Assembly (NCBI GenBank): GCA_948663505.1
Contig: CAPNAQ010000010.1
Span: 1 to 24,106, forward strand
Length of the DNA stretch: 24,106 nucleotides
From: an uncultured Clostridia bacterium
GTDB taxonomy: Bacteria > Bacillota > Clostridia > TANB77 > CAG-508
Direction of reading: 5' to 3'
Shown: positions 23,904 to 24,106 of the stretch, one piece after another
How positions within the stretch are numbered: the first letter of the stretch is position 1
How the letters are laid out: every line of letters starts with the position of its first letter
Notes under the pieces: model-generated
Seen by the model: only the letters and a program-made list of their open reading frames with translations
Told to the model about the DNA's origin: nothing
Databases searched by the model: none
Position numbers and translations under genes: made by a program

Positions 23904-24106
23904 CTAAACTTTTTCAATATAAAGTTCATCATTTATTGATACTATTGTATACTTACTTAGATTTTCTATATCTTTTATCTCTTCAAAACTTGCATATTCC
24001 TCTATTTGCTCTCTTGCTTCTTTTTGCTTTTCTTCTAGTCTATTTTCTTCTCCTTTTTTTAGATATTTAAATTCTACCATTATTGCTTTATATCCTTTTG
24101 CTTTAT
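23904..24106 (-). CDS. partial: C-terminus of a PD-(D/E)XK nuclease-domain protein (AAA-ATPase-like family)
   Basis: Reading the minus strand inward from the right edge gives 67 codons ending in TAG at 23904-23906. The peptide starts KAKGYKAIMVEFKYLKKGEE and continues through REQIEEYASFEEIKDIENL to YTIVSINDELYIEKV. The MVEFKY stretch is the ExK part of a PD-(D/E)XK nuclease fold. The layout matches the C-terminal domain commonly attached to AAA-ATPase-like proteins (DUF1703/PDDEXK_9 type, recalled from memory). The 5' part and any ATPase domain lie outside the window, so a full-length call is not possible. Confidence 0.8.
   Translation of the reverse strand, partial: KAKGYKAIMVEFKYLKKGEENRLEEKQKEAREQIEEYASFEEIKDIENLSKYTIVSINDELYIEKV

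Noticed and set aside
23870..24070. Plus-strand 66-aa open frame at the right edge
   Set aside because: It is the complement of the minus-strand PD-(D/E)XK nuclease C-terminus, which has a recognisable motif and a terminator.

Overview
The window is strongly AT-rich chromosomal DNA from an anaerobic, fermentative Firmicute, most likely an uncultured or poorly studied member of the Clostridia. The evidence is the rpsF-ssb-rpsR order, a YtaF-type sporulation membrane protein, a four-subunit pyruvate:ferredoxin oxidoreductase, a trimeric [FeFe] hydrogenase, AGGAGG-type ribosome binding sites and consensus sigma-A promoters. No tRNA, rRNA, CRISPR array or intact transposase gene was seen.

Left part (1-6.9 kb, all minus strand). 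The conserved rpsF-ssb-rpsR operon (1348 down to 178) sits downstream of a two-gene accessory unit. That unit is a 1639-residue SF2 helicase (1872-6791) with an N-terminal segment that resembles an ADP-ribosyltransferase fold and five tandem ~92-residue C-terminal repeats. It overlaps by 14 nt a 160-residue uncharacterised protein (1403-1885). This is the best candidate here for an undescribed system.

Middle (7.0-15.7 kb). In order: a 64-residue orphan gene with its own promoter and terminator, a P2-type Ca2+ ATPase, ytaF on the plus strand, an AAA_14/DUF4143 ATPase, and smc.

Right part (15.8-24.1 kb). The plus-strand operon porC-porD-porA-porB meets the convergent minus-strand operon hydC-hydB-hydA. 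Together they form a metabolic module. Pyruvate oxidation yields reduced ferredoxin. The HydABC complex can then combine ferredoxin and NADH oxidation to release H2. At the right edge is the 3' end of a PD-(D/E)XK nuclease-type gene on the minus strand.

Two window-wide patterns stand out. First, from 10.6 kb rightwards nearly every intergenic space carries a palindromic element built on TGTCCAAAGGGGAC, or the related TGTGACAA element. These often abut stop codons or lie inside operons. Second, several long core genes change synonymous codon choice along their length, from A-ending codons at the 5' end to T-ending codons at the 3' end. The big helicase does not show this change.
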